A DNA stretch of 43,939 nt from positions 1 to 43,939 of the forward strand of contig JAUCBJ010005042.1 of the NCBI GenBank assembly GCA_032718475.1. The letters are read 5' to 3'. The stretch is from Nemertoderma westbladi (lineage: Eukaryota > Xenacoelomorpha > Nemertodermatida > Nemertodermatidae). Of the stretch, positions 1-10,893 are shown piece after piece. Under the pieces are notes generated by a model. It saw nothing but the letters and a program-made list of their open reading frames with translations, did no database searches and was not told the DNA's origin. The translations under genes were made by a program, and so were the position numbers. Position 1 is the stretch's first letter; each line of letters opens with the position of its first letter.

Positions 1-1816
1 CGCTGTAGTCTGTTTGAGTCGGGACAGGAGCTATTAAACCATCAGGTTGATGCCATCAATGATGCTGATGACAGCAGACAATCATCCCAGGCATGGAAAT
101 CGATCAAGCTGCTTACTGGGCGGATTAAGCCAACCAACCACCAAGGTTAAGGCTGAATCACCAGCTGACCGCCTCAATGGTTGGAAAGCCCACTTTGAAA
201 AGTTCCTCAATAATGACATGGTATTGCCTGATAACTTTATAGAAGTAAAAGTAGCTGAGTCTGTACTCCCTGATATTCCCATCGGTGATAGCTCCTTTGC
301 AGAAGTGAAGGCTACTGCAATGAGCATTAAGACCAATCGTGCCAGTGGAGTAGATGGGGTTCCCCCTGAGGTCTTTAAAATACCTGAGTGTTTAAAGCTC
401 ATCTATCCCATCATAGTAGACATGTACCGAACAACAAGAGTCCCACAAGAAATGAAAACAAATATGTTGGTGCCAGTTCCCAAGAAGGGCAACCTAACAC
501 TCTATGGTTCTTTTCGGGGAATCTCATTGATCTCGATTGCTGCAAAGCTATACAATAGAATTATATTAAAACGCATCAGGGATCCCATTGAGAGACTGCT
601 CCGTGGAAATCAGAATGGGTTCCGTAAAGGTCGTGGGACCATGGAGCCCATTTTGGCACTTAGAAGGATAATTGAAGAGTTGTCAAAAAAGAAAGACAGG
701 CATCTGGCTGTTATCTTTGTTGACTTCTCCAAGGCCTTTGATTCAGTCTCTCGCTCACGTATGTTCAGCATAGTTTCATTATATGGGATTCCTGATGAAA
801 TTATTGCAGCAATCACATCAGTATACGATGGTTCGACAACATTTGTGTCTACTATTAACGGTGACACAGAACCATTTGCAGTGTTATGGGGCGTCCTCCA
901 GGGCGACACACTTGCACCATTCTTGTTCATAATTGTGGTTGACTATGTTCTACGCATGTCCTTAGATCATCATAATGATGAAGGGGTGATATGGCTCTAC
1001 TGGCTCCAGAGTCGAGGAAATCCTGCAAAGTACCTAACTGATCTAGACTTTGCTGATGACTTAGGAGTACTCTCAGAATCACTAGAGGGAGCCCAACGGC
1101 TTCTCCGCTCATTAGAACAAGCTGCTTCTAGTGTTGGTCTTTTTATTAACTCCAGAAAGACCAAAATTCTGACAGTTAACTTTGAAAGTCCTCAGCAAGT
1201 CTCTGATCGGATGAGCATAAGCTCAAAGGATGGTATGCTTGAGCATGTGGACGACTTCTGTTACCTGGGATCATGGATCCGGAAGTCAGGTGAGGACCTT
1301 CGAATACGTAAAGGAAAGGCATGGGCAGCCTTGAATAGGCTTTCCAAGATTTGGACGTCACCGAGAATTAATCGGAAACTTAAGGTCCGATTATTTAGAG
1401 CAGCAGTAGTTCCAGTGTGTCCATGCTGGGCTCTAACTGCTGAGGACACCAAATCACTGGATGGCACATTCACAAGAATGCTACGCCGGGTTCATTGTGT
1501 CAAGTACAATGCACACATCTCCAACCAGACACTATATAACATTGGAGATGTTTCATTGGTTCCCCCAAGCTTGACTCTAGAACAAAATCGCCTCCGTTTT
1601 GCAGGACATTGCTTTCGCCGTGAGGACCAGCCAGTGCATAATCTTGTACTTTGGCAGCCTCATGGAGTGAATAAGCATGGTGGACAGCCCATTACTTTCT
1701 TGAGACGCATCTTAAAGGACACTGGCCTTGAATATGCGGATGATCTAGCAAATGTCATGGGTGATAGGGAGTTGTGGCGGCGCAATTTTATCGACAAGCC
1801 GGCACAGCATTCTTAA
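1..1816 (+). mobile_element. Non-LTR retrotransposon (LINE) reverse transcriptase, 5'-incomplete and frameshifted
   Basis: The long open stretch from the ATG at 50 to the stop at 1814-1816 carries a LINE-type reverse transcriptase. Visible motifs are a fingers block (ASGVDGVPPEVFK, near 340), RGISLISIAAKLYNR (near 517), the first catalytic Asp in FVDFSKAFDS (near 715), QGDTLAPFLF (899 on), the catalytic FADD at 1049-1060, and a C-terminal LRFAGHC block (near 1590) typical of LINE tails. Frame 1 is also open from base 1 to about 140 and reads as a continuation of the same protein (for example SSQAWKSIKLLTGR). The two frames meet in a CCAACCAACC-rich stretch near 130-145, so a one-base indel broke the ORF. 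No endonuclease domain is in view; it may lie left of the window. I did not assign a clade. It is probably a dead copy. Confidence 0.9.
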
Positions 1817-1849
1817 AATGCAGCTGCAATGCAGCATGCCGATCCACAC

Positions 1850-2076
1850 ATATCAACCAATGATAGCGTCTGGGGTAGGTTGATGATATCAACCAATGAT
1901 AGGGTCTGGGGTAAGTTGATATCAACCAATGATAGCGTCTGGGGTAAGTTAATATCAACCAATGATAGCGTTTGGGGTAAGTTAATATCAACCAATGATA
2001 GGGTCTGGGGTAAGTTAATATCAACCAATGATAGCGTCTGGGGTAAGTTAATATCAACCAATTATAGCGTCTGGGG
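1850..2076 (+). repeat. 33-bp minisatellite at the 3' end of the LINE, 7 units
   Basis: Seven head-to-tail units start with ATATCAACCAATGATAG; the first is 36 bp and the rest about 33 bp. It begins 34 bases after the reverse transcriptase stop, so it may be the element's 3' tail rather than a separate satellite. Five units contain GGGGTAAGTT, a strong 5' splice-donor match (one has GGGTAGGT, the last has lost it). The ORFs that cross it on both strands follow from the 33-bp period (11 codons) and are not evidence of coding. Confidence 0.9.
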
Positions 2077-2479
2077 TTTGGGCGTCTGGGGCGTATTTAT
2101 TATATTATTATCCGCTTCTGGTAGATGTACTGTAGGGCTTCTATGGTATCTATATTGAGATCAATGATTAATAGTATCTTGAAAAGGAAGTTGTTGTTTT
2201 CTGGAGGCCATTACCGGCCATAATATTCCCAAAAACAAACATTGCACACACAGACAGACACCGTAGTTTCATTTTTATTTCATTTTAATTGTTCTCTACT
2301 TTTAGTGCTTCTGCTTCGTTGCCGCTATTATATTTATCATGGATGCAATCTGCTGCATGTCATCATACAACAGGGGCGCCATCTAACGGAATGGAATGGA
2401 ATTATTAGATATACCATACAAAATTGTTATCATTATAGGCACCTTATTTCATACTATTTTTATTTGGTGTTCTTTTAAA
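2077..2479. other. Non-coding, nothing recognised
   Basis: AT-rich sequence after the LINE tail. Short ORFs here have no coding character. I see no RNA gene or repeat structure. Confidence 0.5.
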
Positions 2480-2670
2480 GGGCGCGGTTACACTTTTTGT
2501 GCCGGTATAAACAAACACATTTAAAAAACAGTAGTTATACAAACATGAGAACAAACACCTATACATAATGTATAATAACAAGGTGTCTACTAGTAGGGAC
2601 TGCTTCGGGTGTATTTGTTGGTTCTGATTAATATTGGTTGAATAACCGCACCGAAAGTGTAACCAGGACC
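2480..2670. mobile_element. MITE-like element with imperfect ~29-bp terminal inverted repeats
   Basis: The left arm at 2480-2508 contains GGTTACACTTT followed by GTGCCGGTAT. The reverse complement of 2642-2670 contains GGTTACACTTT followed by GTGCGGTTAT. The arms match at most positions. Flanks TTTTAAA (left) and TTTTATT (right) could be a decayed target-site duplication. No coding capacity lies between the arms, so this would be a non-autonomous DNA element. The family is not identified. Confidence 0.55.
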
Positions 2671-3680
2671 TTTTATTAGTAGGACCAACATGTAGTGCGG
2701 TTTCTGTAGAATTGAATAGCATTACACTAGGTTTGTTTTTACTATGTTCTTGTTGTTTTTGTCGTAAAGTACACACACTCCACAGTTTATTTATATTAAT
2801 CATATATAGTTGTTAACTTCTGTTGAGTTACTATTTATATATTTTGCTTGATTGATTGTAGGCCCGAATTTACATATTTGTGTTGTATTGTATTACTTTT
2901 GTTTAAATATTTAATTAATTAATTAATTAATTAATCTCTCAATTTTATATACCCTTCTGATTGGCATATTCCTAATGTTTTAGGTAAATGAATATGAGAT
3001 GAGTTCTGTATCAGTTACAGATGTATTTTATCGTTGTGACTCCAAAATACTTTATAAACAAATAAAGTGCATCGGTTTGACTATACTGTAATTATGTTCT
3101 AGTGAATTTGTTTAGGCAGCTCTTAGTCTAGTGCTGATTGTTTATATAAGGGAATCATCCAATCACGTATCAGTGTAACACTGAAGGGCAACTCAATCTT
3201 GGGTTTTACTCTAGAAGAATTTAAAAGGCGAATTTTAAAAAGCATTATTCCATAGCTGAAGGAATTAGCCTAGAAAGGGGAAGGGATAACTATCTAATCT
3301 TCTTCCATTTATTTTATGTTAAACTTAAAAAAAAAAAACGAAAATTTGTATATGTGTTAATTATTAATAATAATTTTATTATTTTTTGTGTCTTTTGTTT
3401 TGGATGGCGAATACAATATTTTGTAGTGTGGTAGATGTTTATTTTTTAGAATAATTAATAAATAGGGTTTTGTAATTTTATTTCTATCATAAATGTTGTT
3501 ACATATTGAATCATTTATTTAAAAGTGTCAACAAAGAATACACCCATCATTCCCTTCCCACCTTCTGAATATTGGCCCTGACAATCTAGAATTGAGATTT
3601 AAACCTAAAAACCATTATTTTGATTAGATGTGGCGGTGGCATGGCGTCGCTGGCGGGCATTAAATCTGAGGAGTTGAAGT
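2671..3680. other. Non-coding AT-rich stretch with a (TTAA)n microsatellite
   Basis: A perfect TTAA tandem run lies at about 2911-2935 and a short A-run near 3328. Otherwise there are only small ORFs without protein character. The last part (3630-3660) becomes GC-richer just before a TATA-like site. Confidence 0.5.
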
Positions 3681-3689
3681 TATAAAAGG
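3681..3689 (+). promoter_or_regulatory. Candidate TATA box (TATAAAAGG)
   Basis: TATAAAAGG is a close match to the metazoan TATA consensus, followed by a purine-rich stretch and GC-richer DNA about 30-120 bp downstream. The nearest downstream start codons I can point to are the short ORF at 4231 and, much further, the gene at 6619. No transcript evidence is available, and the motif could occur by chance in AT-rich DNA. Confidence 0.25.
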
Positions 3690-4230
3690 CAAAGAGAGAA
3701 AGAGATAGTGTTTGTAGTAGAAAAGTTATAGGGCTACTCAATACCGCGTTTATTCTGTCTTCGCTTTAAGTGTAAACGCTACGCCGATAGCAAACACCAA
3801 CGGACAGAAGCAGTTACAAATGTTAATAATGGAAAGGAACAAGTTATAGCGCCGAGTTATTCTAACCAAATCAATAAACGAGAGTGAAGAGCGTAGGATC
3901 CAGTTTCATTTATCTTCAATGGTTGTCGAATGTCCGCTGTTGGAGTAGCGTTTATGTATTGCACCTGTGTTACCGAGTACTGTTACAGTTAAAGACAGTT
4001 ACCGACAGTACAATACAGTTCGGATTAACTTGGCAGTTGAACGTTAAGTTTCAGTGGGACTCCATTATGCTACACGAGTTATTAGAAATATAAACTGCAG
4101 GAAATATATGAAATAATTTGTAATCTACAAACAAAACCTGTAATTATTTTGATATCAGTCAATAATAGATTGTATTTATAGCTCCATAGCAACGGGTCGT
4201 TATAGTTCGTCGTTTCCATGGCAGTTCTTC
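3690..4230. other. Possible 5' leader region; contains an 18-bp match to an intronic MITE
   Basis: No convincing coding sequence. Bases 3770-3787 (GTGTAAACGCTACGCCGA) are identical to the arm of the inverted-repeat element at 16438-16541, which suggests a relic of the same repeat family. The inverted partner is not seen nearby. Confidence 0.35.
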
Positions 4231-4386
4231 ATGCATCGGAATTCCAGATCTGATGTGTCGCCGTTAGGGAAATTAAAGCAGCATTTCAACCCCGGACAAC
4301 ACGGATTCTGGGGGAATCCTAGATCGGTTAGTTCTTTGTCATCTTTCTCGTTGCATAGCCCACCAACTCTAACGCAACCAAGCTGA
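4231..4386 (+). CDS. Orphan short ORF (51 codons), possible exon
   Basis: An ATG at 4231 opens 51 codons ending at TGA 4384-4386. The peptide is polar (starts MHRNSRSDVSPLGKLKQ and ends in a Ser/Pro/Thr-rich stretch), and the stretch is visibly GC-richer than its AT-rich surroundings. A GTTAGT donor-like site occurs at 4327, the same donor hexamer used by exons 1 and 8 of the GGT-like gene downstream. There are no homology cues, and the start context (TTC before ATG) is weak. This could be a first coding exon of an unrecognised gene or a chance ORF. Confidence 0.2.
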   Translation: MHRNSRSDVSPLGKLKQHFNPGQHGFWGNPRSVSSLSSFSLHSPPTLTQPS

Positions 4387-5094
4387 GGAAATAATTAATA
4401 TACTGTAATATTAATTTATACTGTATATACAATCAATGTGTATCACTTGATTACATGTAAATACTATTATACTAAAATCAAAATCGTGTAAAAATTAATA
4501 AAAAATATAGAGAAACTAACTATAAACTTAAATATGTTTCTCACTTAATAGACTTGGTGCACGCGGGGAAAGCACATAAATTCAGGCAGTAAACTCGAAT
4601 CGTAAAATGTTGCTTCTTAAGTTCCTTCAAGATACAGTGCTAAGTGTAGGCCTAATTGTATTCTGTGGTGAGATCTGGACACTGAAGAAATTAGACCTAC
4701 TTGAACAACAGCAGCACTAAACATCAGCTGGAGGCAATACACGTTCGTGGGGGGTCGCGCAGCACGCGAACTTGAGCAAGTTGAAACAAGTTTGATTTGA
4801 TCTAGACTCCAAAGTTCGAGAGGTATTTGCCCGTAACGTTCAAAAATATTGGAACTTTTTCTCTAGTATGCCCATAGAAAATTTGGTTAAAAATTGATAA
4901 AATCTTCAAAAGTTATTTACGAATGAATTTTTCATTACAGGCAGAAAGACGGACAGACAGACGAACAGACAGACGGACATGAAATTTTGCCCTATTTTCT
5001 AATTATAATTGTGCGCTAAGGCTCGCCGTTACTGCGTGGCTCGCCTCACATTAAAAACGATTCAGTTGGGACTTCTGTAAATGTCGAGTTCATA
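4387..5094. other. Non-coding; short GACAGACG-type microsatellite
   Basis: A run of ACAGACGG-like units occupies about 4941-4978. GC-rich patches at 4741-4790 and 5010-5050 flank it and show weak inverted similarity, so they may be ends of an old repeat, but the match is too poor to call. No gene seen. Confidence 0.4.
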
Positions 5095-5230
5095 TCAGAT
5101 GTACTTTTCTGGCAACCAACACAAAGAAAGCGTAACCGTGGACGACCGGCAATAACATACAGTATATAGACCAACTGAAAGGGATACTGAACTTGGGAGA
5201 AACGAAATTGCGACAACTATGGAGAAGCTT
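5095..5230 (+). mobile_element. Degenerate LINE fragment (C-terminal scrap)
   Basis: Conceptual translation in two frames gives FWQPTQRKRNRGRPAITY followed, after a stop and shift, by a piece reading GDTELGRNEIATTMEK. This resembles the region just after the reverse transcriptase in LINE ORFs (compare the end of the element at 1-1816, which has LRRILKDTGLEYADDLANVM). It is heavily decayed, with several stops. Confidence 0.5.
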
Positions 5231-6618
5231 AATATATATAAAACTTAATATAAAGTTTATGTTAATGAATTCTCAACTTCAAAGACGCATTTTCATCGTC
5301 AAAATTTTGCCACCCATAGCCAATATTCTTTCAGGCACCAACTCTATCATTAACCTTTATAAACTTTAACTGTGATTTACCCATTGTGTTATTTATTACC
5401 CTAAGAACAAACACACAGTCTATGTATCATATGGAGCTACTAAGTATGCAGGCGGCATCAAAATAATGCGGCAATATTAATGATATAAATAATTGGTATA
5501 AAATCATAAGACAACCTATGATTGGATATTATCTTTATGTTAATTCTATAACTCGTCGTACTGTAGCATGTAACTGCAATTAGTTGATTGGACAGGTGAA
5601 ATATTTCTGTTAAGGGTGTGGCAATCCCTCAACCAGTATTAATTTAAACTGACTGACTACTTTCTATTTAGTTTTTTCTTACAGATTCACACTCACTGTA
5701 CAACATTAAATCTTTCTCCGTTCTTCTTTAATCGAATCAAAAGATAACTACATAATAAATATTAAGAAGAAAAATATTACATAGGTATAATGTTTATTAA
5801 AGATGTTGAAGGCCGACACCCGCTGATAAATTTCAAATAGGTATAATGTTCTTATACTTATGTGATAATTGATCAAAGTCAAAGATAATATAGGGCATAA
5901 TTTTTTAAATTGTATTTATATATTTTCTGGAAGACCTTTGCCTCCAATTTTTGCGTTGCTATAAACAATTTGTCGTTTCCCAAAATTTTTGAAGTTTTTT
6001 TCAAATACAGCAATATCTTTTGAATAAATCATTCTGAAAAATGTGGTGAATAACAAAGCAATTTTTAATTATTTTATTTTTCTTATTTCAAATTCGTCGT
6101 TGGTTTTGGCTCGTTTTTCCATGATTTTTTCCTGTGACCCCGTATCGAATGTTTGTATTCTCAAAACATTGAAATGCATTTCTAGTTCTCCAAAAATGAG
6201 GATCTCAGCCTATTTCCTTTGTAATCTTTTTCTCACGTCTTGATTTAAAGTTTAAAATTATAAATCCTAAAACTTAATAAGAAACAAATGATAGATGAGA
6301 TGATAGTATGATAGAAATCCAATGTAAGAATAAAAGCCCTTTCAAACCCAAAAATTACGGTGGAGTGTTTTATCGTGTGCTACACTTAATTGGGGAACCC
6401 CAAAAATGTTTTTATTGTTAAAATAAATCTATGCGTCCCTAAAAAAAAATATCAGAATCTACACCATGTTTTCGAATCGTTGAAATTGATAAATTTTAGT
6501 AATGTGCCTGCTTTTAGAGCACCTAAAAATGGCATACCCTCGGTCTTAATAGGTTAAACAAAACTTTAATCTCATAGCTACTTTGTTTTTAATTGTTTGG
6601 TTTGTAATACTATTAATA
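5231..6618. other. AT-rich intergenic sequence, no gene recognised
   Basis: Only short, low-complexity ORFs rich in Phe/Leu/Ile/Ser from T-rich DNA. No splice-flanked coding exon, RNA gene or clear repeat was found. The promoter of the gene at 6619 should lie here, but I see no convincing TATA box close to it. Confidence 0.4.
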
Positions 6619-7641
6619 ATGGAATGCGTACTAAACATAATGAAACTCGTTCTTATCTATTTGTTTGTCAATGTCAGTGGAGCAGCTGTTTGTCATACTG
6701 GTACATCAGTTACCGTGGAATCAGAAAACGAAAATTCGAAGACAAAAATGGAGAATGCAATGCCAGGAACATCTTTCGTAACCCGAGAAGACTGTTCAAC
6801 CTGTCAGGTATCTTCCAACCTACTCGTTGGTAGAATAATAGATGATGAATTTAAACTACTAATCGATACCCGCAATACTTCTTGCATTACCGACGACAAT
6901 GCCGTATGTGTGGAGGAAGAAATACAACAATGCACACAACTTATCGAGAAAACTAATGACCCTCAGATGAAATCATTATTGGATATGTATCAGCACACCA
7001 TGTCACCATTCGAATATCTTTGCCAGATTCAATGTTGCGAAGAGTCGTGTGAGACCGAATGGGATGCGAGTGACCCTCGAGAAGATGACGGAATAATTGA
7101 TTGGGATTCGGTTAATTTTGAGCAGAAAGCCACAAGCACTGCTACCCCATTACCTGACGGTGTCACCTGTCTTTCTCGCACCAACATAAAAATCGAGTCA
7201 AATAATTCCCAAATGGAAAATGATTTGAAATCCACTTATACAGGAAAGTCGGAATTTGCTCAAGAAGGTTGCAAGACGTGCAAGGAGTTTTCTCATGTAT
7301 TCGGAGGAATGACAAAGGAGGGTAATTACAAAGTGTTGATACACAGCGAAGTGAATTCTTGCGTTCGGTCCGAGGAGCAGCAGTGTACTCAGTCGGGAGA
7401 AGCCGACTGCCCGAGTCTAGTTAACGATGAAGGCGTGCAAGATCTAAACAGGATGGTGGTTGCTCTGCTGCCAAGCATGGCTACATATCAAGTTACCTGT
7501 CGTTTCAAGTGTTGCGATGGGGTCTGCACCACAGAATGGGACAACTTAGATGACGGTTTCCCCGCCAACTCTGCCATGATTTCTATTGGATCCATTTATA
7601 CTCTGATTATTGGCGTCCCTCTAGCCTATTTTATGGTTTAG
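6619..7641 (+). CDS. Secreted, probably GPI-anchored protein with two ten-cysteine repeats
   Basis: A 340-residue ORF with no intron visible. The ATG at 6619 has A at -3 and G at +4. The alternative ATG at 6640 starts MKLVLIYLFVNVSGAAVC, a clean signal peptide, so either start gives a secreted product. Two internal repeats follow, residues about 25-149 and 184-308. Each has ten cysteines in the same order: an early Cys, C-x2-C, single cysteines including a QQCTQ block, and C-x3-CC-x3-C-x-TEWD or TTEWD at the end. A Ser/Asn-rich acidic linker separates them. The C-terminus (about 318-340) is a hydrophobic tail with no cytoplasmic part, as in a GPI-attachment signal. The ten-cysteine count and near-terminal CC recall Ly6/uPAR-type domains, but the CC-x3-C spacing and missing CN do not fit, so I leave the family open. 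Confidence 0.75.
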   Translation: MECVLNIMKLVLIYLFVNVSGAAVCHTGTSVTVESENENSKTKMENAMPGTSFVTREDCSTCQVSSNLLVGRIIDDEFKLLIDTRNTSCITDDNAVCVEEEIQQCTQLIEKTNDPQMKSLLDMYQHTMSPFEYLCQIQCCEESCETEWDASDPREDDGIIDWDSVNFEQKATSTATPLPDGVTCLSRTNIKIESNNSQMENDLKSTYTGKSEFAQEGCKTCKEFSHVFGGMTKEGNYKVLIHSEVNSCVRSEEQQCTQSGEADCPSLVNDEGVQDLNRMVVALLPSMATYQVTCRFKCCDGVCTTEWDNLDDGFPANSAMISIGSIYTLIIGVPLAYFMV

Positions 7642-7879
7642 ATAATTTTTAAGAAAATAATATTATACTGTTGTTGCTTTGTTAACATAATTTACGTCAT
7701 CTATTTTATTCTTTGTCTTAATATCTATAATTTGGACCTGACTGACCCTTAACTTTCATTTTAATTAAATACCATCACATACATACGAATACAATACAGT
7801 ATCAAATATTTCATGTGCAACTATTACTTAAGAATTCACGTTCTTTATTAGTTTCCCTTAAGTATATCCCCAATTTCGA

Positions 7880-7885
7880 AATAAA
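7880..7885 (+). promoter_or_regulatory. Candidate polyadenylation signal (AATAAA)
   Basis: First AATAAA after the stop at 7641, giving a 3' UTR of about 250 nt. A second AATAAA lies near 7926. AT-rich DNA makes chance matches likely. Confidence 0.4.
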
Positions 7886-10877
7886 CAACATAAATTTAGT
7901 AGTAAGCCTATACATGGTGGGGGACAATAAAACTTAAAATACAACTGATGGAACACCCCAGTGCTTGGGAATTGCTTGGAATAACCCTTTATTCAATCAA
8001 CATCGAATCATCGTATTCTGTATATTAATTGTGTTTTAGTAATTACGGTGTTCCAATATTATATATACCCCGATGGTTAATTAAATATTATAGACTAGAT
8101 GATATTTTAGAATTTTTAAAACATTATACAAAACATAAACAAAAGAACATGGCATTCCACCGAATTTCAGATTAAGAATGTAGTTTCGGTTAAATGGTTA
8201 ATTGGAATACCAATTGTTCGACATTTTAGGGCGTTAAATTAAATGGGATAGCCTCCGTGGCTGTTGTAGCCCGTGGTTGTTGTATAAAGAAAGTAATACA
8301 GTAGATATAGAACAACCCATTGTTCGTGAGAGGGGCGATTAGACATTATTATATTAATTGTGGGTGTGGGATACCTTAACCCACTAGCTATGTGTTGTAA
8401 GTTAACAATACTGTAACCATTCCATACCTACCCTTTTTATGGCATTATGTGTAATTAAATGTTCTTTCATAAACATTGTATTGTACTGAAGTTCCAAAAA
8501 TATTCACCACACCTACTTTGTCACAATACCATGGGAAAAATTATTTGAGCTGTCAGCAATTAATAATTAATATAGCCATCCATAATTTTAGTTCTAATGA
8601 AACTCAAATATAATTTATAACAGGTACTATTATGATTAGTTTGTAATTGGATTCCTAACCATTTTTATAAAGGTTGGGAGTCTGACGCTAAGCTAGCGGC
8701 TCAGGTAAAATATAGACCTGGAAATACTACCAGATACCTTGTACCGTCCACAATTTACCTCCCCATGGCCTCCCATCTGTCAATACCATCATATGCTGCC
8801 ACTGCGTTCAACCCTACAGTATTTGGCCGTCTTTACCACTCGCTATAATGAAAGGGTAGACGTAGAGTATACAATATAAACCATCAACCATGACACAATG
8901 ATTAAATATAAACTCAAACTATTAATTTAGAAAGGACAGTTGAACTTTCTAACTCCGCTTGTATTCAAAATATAACATTTATTTGAATACATTTAGATTA
9001 TTACAGTACGTATTAAACTTGTTCATATATTGGGCACATGTTATTTATTATACTTACATCTCCAAAGTCTTCTTGTTCTTGTGACCTTCCACAGCTCGTT
9101 AAACATATGACAATTAATAGACAAAAGATACAAAATATTCGCATTTTACTGTAAATCTAAAGAAATTACTTTTTTACAAGATATATTATCTGTTTTCTTG
9201 AATAATCATCAGATTATTTTATTAAAACCTTTTAGTAATTTATTGTTATATTGGATGACAACCATTTCGTTGAAAATAAATATAATTTAATTGATGTTGT
9301 AACCAATCAATATGACACAGGCTGTTACCTCAATGCCGCAGCACCTTACTGCGGCACTACCGCGGTAGTACATACAGTTATAACACTGGAGAGAAACACT
9401 CTATGGCCAATATGGTGCCACAATATTAAGAAAAAATGTACAAGGGGTTCACTAAAATATTAATTAAAGTATATATATTAGCGAAATTAACTAATCGATA
9501 TCTGTTAACAGTGAGAGATTTTTTCCCCAATAAAAATACGGAGGGAAAGAAATCTAGGAACCGAACTAAAGAAAAGTTGAAGTTCCAGAATAATATAATA
9601 AAACTAAGTTGGGGATTTCCGGCTAAATCAGAGTCAAATGAAACCTCAGGAATGTTTTGAAAGGCGTCTCACGATTCGTTCTAGTTAAAGTAAAGTAAGG
9701 TTTTCTTTGTACCTTGGTTTTAAGCTTTCCTAGGGAAACTGAAAGTAAACAAACCAGTAGGCGGACCTGAATAAACCTATGCCGTGTAGAATGTCCTACA
9801 CACAATCCAAACCAGTCAAATTTAAAACAGAACCTCCTCAGAGCAAGCGAACCCACCCGCCCAATGATGGTTGGTAGATCCTAGAAGCTGACTAGTGTAG
9901 ACCGTGTAGCATCCACCCCCCACATCATCGATCTCGCATTGAACGGCTCGCCCGCGCCCGTTAACGATAAGGTGCCTCTCCGGTCATCCGTCTTTGTAAC
10001 CAGTCAACCTAAGGTCGGCCATAATCTGACCTTGGCGTGACGCTAAGAGTTTTAATTAATCCGTATGCCAGTAACCGATAGATCACCCCCATAAGGCCAA
10101 AGGCCTTTTAGGTCAAGGCCCCAGAAGCCTCAAGGAAAACGTAGATTGAAACTCGGAACACTATATTTCAGATTGCCTGAGGAAACCTTTGAAGAAAACT
10201 AAGCTACATAACTTCCTAAGAAAGGTAAGGTGGAGTAAAAAGACTCGTAAAAATATACCGGTGTAACAGAGAATTTTCTCAAAATCACCCCCCGGTTAAA
10301 ATTCACTAGTGTGTATTCTCACTCCCCGGTGTATTTTTTTGTATCTTCTGCAGTACTTTGTTATATACAAATCTCCAGCGCGTGTTTGTCTGTGTTCTAG
10401 AGGTATCTGTGGTCTTAACTTTAGGCTTATTATATTGAATTTAAATTATATTGAAATTTAAAATATCATGGGGGTAAGAATACACTGAGGGGGGTTAAAT
10501 TTTATTGAAAAATCACCCAGAATTGTGAGTGATAACTTTAACTTATACAACCGGTCGAATAATATTATTAGCAAATTGAATTCTGAGCTTGGGAAAAAAT
10601 TCGCCAACAAAATATAAAATATTCGTTGTAGTTGAAACCTGTAAAGCTATAACTTGGGTGAAAAGTACGGAAGTAAAGGAGCGAGTGCTCAAAAAAGTGA
10701 CAAACAGGATTGTCTTCAGTTAAATAATTTTATTATTCAAACACGTGAATTTAATAACGAGGACCAACTAGAGCAGTGAAGGGATACTACAGTACAAAAG
10801 GATGTGGTAAGTCAACATGATGCTGACCATTGGAAGATGATTTGTTGGGATGATAATGCGTGATTGTATTTAAGGGA

Positions 10878-10893
10878 GGGGGGGGGGGGGGGG
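10878..10893 (+). repeat. Poly-G tract
   Basis: An uninterrupted run of about 16 G, one of several long G/C homopolymers here (others at 12138-12158, 32155-32171, 38646-38664 and 40271-40286). They stand out in an AT-rich genome. Exact lengths are prone to sequencing error. Confidence 0.9.

Noticed and set aside
2242-2803. Small ORFs 2242-2478 (+) and 2444-2803 (-) as genes
   Set aside because: Low-complexity composition, overlapping on opposite strands, and partly inside the inverted-repeat element at 2480-2670.
4741-5050. MITE with GC-rich ends around the GACAGACG repeat
   Set aside because: The two GC-rich ends share only scattered bases when inverted; no clear arms or target duplication.
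6583-6618. Start of the cysteine-rich protein at 6583
   Set aside because: The codon is TTG. The first ATG is at 6619, and the extra residues would only lengthen a hydrophobic stretch.
10275-10510. Inverted-repeat element around AGTGTGTATTCTCACTCCCC and GGGGGTAAGAATACACTGAG
   Set aside because: The pairing covers only about 20 bp with gaps, and other parts of the same flanks match in direct orientation (AAAATCACCC). Too weak to call an element.
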